Shown: positions 40,793 through 42,171 of the stretch, piece after piece | How the letters are laid out: every line of letters starts with the position of its first letter | Position numbering within the stretch: the first letter of the stretch is position 1 | Source: Rubrivivax gelatinosus | GTDB lineage: Bacteria; Pseudomonadota; Gammaproteobacteria; Burkholderiales; Burkholderiaceae_C | Length of the DNA: 42,171 nt | Assembly: GCF_016583785.1 (NCBI RefSeq) | Contig: NZ_NRRU01000046.1 | Span: 1-42,171, forward strand | Direction of reading: 5' to 3' | The notes under the pieces: model-generated | What the model saw: the letters and a program-made list of their open reading frames with translations, nothing else | The model's database searches: none | Told to the model about the DNA's origin: nothing | Made by a program: the position numbers and the translations under genes

Positions 40793-41980
40793 GTGCAACC
40801 CGTCATCAGCAGCCTGCTGGACACCGATCTCTACAAGTTCTCGATGTGGCAGGCGATGCTGCACCGCCATCCGGCGACGCAGGCGCAGTACCGCTTCGTC
40901 TGCCGCAATACCAGCGCCTTCGCGTTGGCCGAGCTGGCCCCGGCGGTGCAGGCCGAAATCGATCAGCTGTGCGAGCTTTCGTTCCAAGCCGACGAGCTCG
41001 AGTATCTTGGCGGCCTTCGCTACATCAAGTCGGACTTCGTCGATTTCTTGCGCATCTTCCGGTTCCAGCGCGGTTTCGTGCGTGTCTCGACAGAGGGGCC
41101 TGAACTCCGGATCGTCGTCGAAGGCCCGCAGGTCCACGTGATGGCCTTCGAGATCTTCGTGCTCGCGATCGTCAACGAGCTGTACTTCCGACGCGTGTCC
41201 ACAGCCGATACGCTGGACGAAGGACGGCGGCGGCTGAAGGCGAAAGTCGGCCGGCTACGGGCTTTCGCCGCCGAGCCGGCTTGCCGGCATCCGTTCCGAT
41301 TCTTCGATTTCGGCCTGCGCCGGCGGTTCTCCGGCGCCTGGCAGCGCGAAGTGTTGACGACACTGCACCGGGAGTTGCCGGAGATGTTCACCGGCACGTC
41401 CAACGTGTTGCTGGCACGTGACCTGGATATCGTCCCGATCGGGACGATGGCGCACGAGTACCTGCAAACCTTCCAAGGCCTGGGTGTGCGGTTGCGCGAC
41501 CATCAGAAGGCCGCGCTCGAGGCCTGGGTCCAGGAATATCGAGGTGACCTCGGCACGGCGCTCACCGACGTCGTCGGCATGGACGCGTTTCTCGCCGATT
41601 TCGACCTTTATTTCGCCAAGCTGTTCGACGGCATCCGCCACGACTCCGGTGACCCGGTGGAATGGGGCGAGAAGGCGCTGGCGCATTACGCCAAGCTGCG
41701 CATCGACCCGGCGACGAAACGCCTGGTGTTCTCAGATGCGCTGGACATCGAGCGCTGCATCGTGCTGTACCGACACTTCGCCGACCGCACCCAGTGCGGC
41801 TTCGGCATCGGCACGCACCTGACCAACGACTGCGGCCTGCCGACCCTGAACATCGTGATGAAGCTGACGCGGGTGAACGGTCAACCGGTGGCGAAGATAT
41901 CCGACGCACCCGGCAAGACGATGTGCGACGACCCCGGATTTCTCGCCTATCTGCGGCAGGTATTTGGCGTGCCTGGCTGA
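40793..41980 (+). CDS. pncB: Nicotinate phosphoribosyltransferase
   Basis: It converts nicotinate and PRPP to nicotinate mononucleotide in NAD salvage. The 395-residue product starts at GTG 40793, with GGAAG upstream. Family segments are [58 protein letters not shown] (only parts quoted: [16 protein letters not shown]), [17 protein letters not shown] and [20 protein letters not shown]. It follows the nicotinamidase-like gene by 10 bases and is expected to be co-transcribed with it. The rrn terminator lies about 45 bases downstream and could also end this transcript. Confidence 0.95.
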   Translation: MQPVISSLLDTDLYKFSMWQAMLHRHPATQAQYRFVCRNTSAFALAELAPAVQAEIDQLCELSFQADELEYLGGLRYIKSDFVDFLRIFRFQRGFVRVSTEGPELRIVVEGPQVHVMAFEIFVLAIVNELYFRRVSTADTLDEGRRRLKAKVGRLRAFAAEPACRHPFRFFDFGLRRRFSGAWQREVLTTLHRELPEMFTGTSNVLLARDLDIVPIGTMAHEYLQTFQGLGVRLRDHQKAALEAWVQEYRGDLGTALTDVVGMDAFLADFDLYFAKLFDGIRHDSGDPVEWGEKALAHYAKLRIDPATKRLVFSDALDIERCIVLYRHFADRTQCGFGIGTHLTNDCGLPTLNIVMKLTRVNGQPVAKISDAPGKTMCDDPGFLAYLRQVFGVPG

Positions 41981-42023
41981 TTCGGCTTGGTGCGGTCGCC
42001 TTTAGGCGTATTCGTCGGCGCAA

Positions 42024-42057
42024 AGAAAAAGGCCCGGTTCGTTATGAACCGGGCCTT
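42024..42057 (-). terminator. Intrinsic terminator of the rRNA operon (possibly bidirectional)
   Basis: A perfect 10-bp stem GGCCCGGTTC/GAACCGGGCC with a GTTAT loop (42031-42055) is present. On the minus strand the hairpin is followed by TTTTTCTTT, ending the rRNA operon just after 5S. On the plus strand the tail is only TTCG, so it would be a weaker terminator for pncB. Confidence 0.9.
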
Positions 42058-42067
42058 CGAATAAATA

Positions 42068-42171
42068 GCCTGACGATGTCCTACTTTCACACGGGAACCC
42101 GCACTATCATCGGCGCAAAGGCGTTTCACTTTCCTGTTCGGGATGGGAAGGAGTGGGACCACCTCGCTATG
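42068..42171 (-). rRNA. rrf: 5S ribosomal RNA (partial, 5' end beyond the window)
   Basis: The minus strand reads CATAGCGAGGTGGTCCCACT, then CTTCCCATCCCGAACAGGA, GTGAAACGCC, CGATGATAGTGCGGG and GTGTGAAAGTAGGACATCG, ending GTCAGGCT. This is the standard 5S sequence of Burkholderiales. The first dozen or so bases lie beyond the window edge. The rest of the rrn operon would lie further right. Confidence 0.95.

Overview
The window is very GC-rich (roughly 70% by eye) and looks like a chromosomal segment of a betaproteobacterium of the order Burkholderiales. The gene content points to a metabolically versatile purple non-sulfur type related to Rubrivivax: NiFe-hydrogenase maturation genes, an H2-sensing regulatory hydrogenase, a complete red-type (form IC) RuBisCO operon and a photoactive-yellow-protein-like photoreceptor lie within 42 kb. 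The genus is an inference; no 16S rRNA or photosystem gene is present.

Layout. (1) 1-5802, plus strand: a tightly packed hydrogenase maturation operon, hupK/hoxV (5' cut by the window edge)-hypA-hypB-hypF(short form)-hypC-hypD-hypE. (2) 5916-7850: a large lipoprotein with EF-hand-like modules, collagen-like tracts and an Asp-box propeller, out of place in a hydrogenase locus. (3) 7984-11956, plus: hoxA (NtrC-type regulator), hoxB and hoxC (cytoplasmic H2 sensor). (4) 11967-22318, minus: the Calvin-Benson-Bassham operon, transcribed cbbL-S-E-X-F-P-T-Z-A-Y. (5) 22414-24726, plus: cbbR, then 24 bp later a HupT/HoxJ-type histidine kinase. The kinase is the expected partner of hoxABC, so the cbb cluster sits inside what is elsewhere a contiguous hoxABCJ set. 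(6) 24723-28353: a 2Fe-2S ferredoxin, an unknown protein, an acyltransferase, an isochorismatase-family hydrolase and a short-chain dehydrogenase. (7) 28464-28540: tRNA-Asp with promoter and terminator. (8) 28644-33024: a copper-handling module with a MerR-type operator, copA, cueR, a small Cys-rich secreted protein, a cupredoxin and a DUF411 protein. (9) 33171-35461: the PYP-like PAS protein with its chromophore cysteine, overlapping by one base a PAS-PAS-kinase-receiver hybrid. (10) 35462-39885: a small unknown protein, a membrane PQQ glucose dehydrogenase, a histidine phosphatase and a frameshifted Gfo/Idh/MocA oxidoreductase. (11) 39940-41980: a pncA-like/pncB pair for NAD salvage. (12) 42024-42171: an rrn terminator and the 3' part of a 5S rRNA on the minus strand.

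How the parts connect. H2 would be sensed by HoxBC, relayed by HoxJ to HoxA, and used to switch on hydrogenases matured by the Hyp proteins. The reducing power would feed CO2 fixation by the cbb operon under CbbR. Interleaving the two circuits, with hoxJ behind cbbR, suggests coordinated lithoautotrophic control. The hydrogenase structural genes are not in the window. The observations I would follow first are the hox/cbb interleaving, the PYP-like protein with its kinase, the internal His-rich insertion in HypB, and the GC-rich hairpin repeat at the 3' ends of hypD and cbbS. No gene-free stretch exceeds 300 bases; the longest is about 230 bases (20147-20376).
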